From assembly GCF_001659605.2 (NCBI RefSeq), contig NC_035163.2:31088158-31152157 (forward strand): DNA of 64,000 nt, in the 5' to 3' direction. The notes beneath the pieces are model-generated. The model did no database searches and had not been told where the DNA came from. It saw only the letters and a program-made list of their open reading frames with translations. The stretch comes from Manihot esculenta (taxonomy: Eukaryota > Streptophyta > Magnoliopsida > Malpighiales > Euphorbiaceae). Positions 62,068 through 64,000 of the stretch are shown here, one piece after another. Within the stretch, counting starts at the first letter, position 1. Every line of letters starts with the position of its first letter. The position numbers and the translations under genes are program-made.

Positions 62068-64000
62068 ATGAGTGTTATAATGGCTGGTTTAGTAGAAGAA
62101 AGGTTATCCATAGAAGAACAACAAAAGCAAGAACAATGTGGACGAGGGACGAGTTTAACTAAACAAAGATCATTTGATTTGGAGGCAGATGGATTTACCA
62201 CTTATACTGATCGTCAGGTATATATATGATAAAATTCTTGTTTGGAGTTGATTTATGATTAGGATACAACTAATGGGATTTTTTTTGTGGGTCTGCAGAA
62301 AAAAGATTGGAGAACAATCTTGAAGCTTGCATTTCAATGTATTGGTGTTGTTTATGGTGATTTGGGTACATCTCCGTTGTACGTTCTACCTGGAATTTTT
62401 CCTGATGGGATCGAGAACAAGGAGGATATCCTTGGAGTGCTTTCTTTGATAATTTACTCCATTATTATCATCTCCTTGATTAAGTATGTATTCATCGTTC
62501 TGTCTGCAAATGATAATGGGGATGGTAAGCTTCAGCTTCTATTAATTACCAATTTATTGGGTATGAAATCCTAGGGAGAAGAAGTTTCTAAGTTGTTATC
62601 CATTGCAGGAGGAACCTTTGCACTCTATACTCTGATATGTCGTCATGCAAAGGTCAGTTTGATACCAACACAGCAGGCTGAAGACACAGAAGTGTCCACT
62701 TACAAGTTGGATTTGCCAAAACACAGCACAAAGATGGCTTCAGCCCTCAAAACTTCACTAGAGAGCAGCCTTATAATCAAGTACTCTCTATTGTTCACAA
62801 CCATGGTTGGAGTGTCCATGGTCCTTGGAGATGGCATTCTTACACCCTGCATATCTGGTAAATAAATAAAAATAAAGTCCTTGCCTTCTTTTCTTGAAAA
62901 GAATAAAAATTTTTATCCTTCAATTTCTTGTGCAGTATTGTCTGCTGTTGGAGGTATTAAGGAGGCTGTTCCTAATCTTTCAGAAGATGTAATCATGTGG
63001 ATCTCAGTGGTGATTTTGATTTTATTGTTCCAAGTTCAGAGGTTCGGAACTTATAAAGTTGGCTATAGTTTTGCTCCAATTCTCGTCTTGTGGTTTGCTT
63101 TTATTGCATCTATTGGGCTTTTCAACTTCATCAAGTATGACCCTGGTGTCATCAAGGCTGTCAATCCATGGCACATTGCAAAATATTTCCAGAGGAATAA
63201 GAAAAGTGCTTGGATTTCTCTTGGAGGTGTCATTTTATGTCTCACAGGTACAGATCCTAATGTAGTGATATCATGGAGTTTAGAATGAACCTTGAGATAC
63301 TAATTTACTTAACCCTTTTTCACTTGAATAAAATTAGGTTCTGAAGCTTTATTTGCTGATTTGGGCCACTTCCATATTCACTCAATTCGGTTAAGCAGTT
63401 GTGCTGTGCTCGTTCCATCTGTCTTGTTAGCCTATATGGGCCAATGTTCTTATCTCAGTAAAAATACAGAAGATGTTGCTGATTCCTTCTACAAATCAAT
63501 CCCAAGTATGTGTGATTTTTACTAGACCTGCCTCATATCAGATTCAGTACTCATTCCAAATTTTTATTGATGCAGAATCACTATATTGGCCACAGTTTGT
63601 TTTGGCAGTAGTGGCTGCGATAATTGCTAGTCAGTCATTAATCTCTGCGTCCTTCTCTATTATCCAACAATCTGTTGCTCTGGGGTGTTTTCCCCGAGTT
63701 AAGGTTGTGCATACATCTACAGAACATGAAGGACAAGTGTATGTGCCTGAGATAAACACTCTTTTGATGTTGGCTTGTGTAGGAGTCACTCTTGGCTTCA
63801 GAAATACTTTAACAATTGGCAATGCATACGGTAAGGTTGTGATTATGTTACAATAGTTTTAGCATATAAACAATTTAACACTTTTTCTGCTTTCTTGCAG
63901 GAATTGCTGTAACATTTTGTTTCGTGATTACATCTTTTTTTCTGGTTCTTGTTATGGTTATGATATGGAAAACAAATATCATTCTCATAATCATCTATGT
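62068..64000 (+). CDS. HAK/KUP/KT potassium transporter (3' part beyond right edge)
   Basis: Plasma-membrane proton-coupled K+ uptake protein. Seven exons lie in the window: 62068-62217, 62299-62524, 62609-62857, 62936-63247, 63338-63505, 63576-63830, 63901 onward; about 486 codons of a family length near 780. Two in-frame starts are possible, ATG 62068 ([13 protein letters not shown]) and ATG 62080 ([13 protein letters not shown]). The first membrane segment carries the family signature [14 protein letters not shown]. Further hydrophobic segments follow ([20 protein letters not shown], the [19 protein letters not shown] region, [37 protein letters not shown], the [14 protein letters not shown] motif, and others). 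The short charged N-terminus suits a cluster-I (HAK5-like) member, but that is a guess. Introns are short and regular, and no disruptions are seen. Confidence 0.93.

Overview
This is a nuclear chromosome segment of a flowering plant. Genes are split by many GT-AG introns and separated by long AT-rich stretches, and the proteins belong to plant families (SnRK1 beta-gamma subunit, plant CW zinc-finger protein, HAK/KUP/KT transporter, plant L1 LINE). Intron structure and protein character fit a eudicot. I suspect a Euphorbiaceae species such as cassava or rubber, but that is an impression and not a proof. I found no bacterial, organellar or viral block, no tRNA or rRNA gene and no CRISPR array.

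Layout. At 1-3.3 kb lies the 5' part of a CCCH zinc-finger gene of the ZFN1-like five-finger family (minus); its 3' end is off the left edge. At 7.4-8.5 kb is a small five-exon gene for a lysine-tailed protein of unknown function (minus). At 9.8-15.5 kb is SNF4/KIN-beta-gamma (minus, 13 coding exons). From 15.6 to 21.9 kb is AT-rich intergenic DNA with two families of local tandem repeats. From 21.9 to 27.6 kb is a decayed plant L1-type LINE whose first ORF is split by a 500-bp solo LTR with a perfect 5-bp target duplication. At 29.1-38.6 kb is a large CW-type zinc-finger gene (plus, 11 coding exons, 1688 aa). At 43.5-44.8 kb is a 2-oxoglutarate/Fe(II) dioxygenase of the SRG1-like group (plus, 4 exons). 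At 48.5-53.2 kb is CUL1, the SCF ubiquitin-ligase scaffold (minus, 19 coding exons, 744 aa). From 54 to 61.8 kb is AT-rich intergenic DNA with microsatellites, a cluster of short inverted motifs and diverged repeats. From 62.1 kb to the right edge is a HAK/KUP/KT potassium transporter (plus, first seven exons).

The genes do not form a pathway. They are unrelated, individually promoted plant genes: RNA binding, energy signalling, chromatin reading, specialised metabolism, protein turnover and ion uptake. Exon coordinates were worked out by hand from splice consensus, reading phase and family resemblance. For the complete genes the exon sums are whole numbers of codons, which is a strong internal check.

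I did not find a convincing undescribed biological system. The best second-look items are the solo LTR nested in the LINE, a fully palindromic 147-bp MITE-like element, a 75-bp tandem duplication ending on a splice donor, a tandem NAGNAG acceptor in the CW gene, and several local repeat families.
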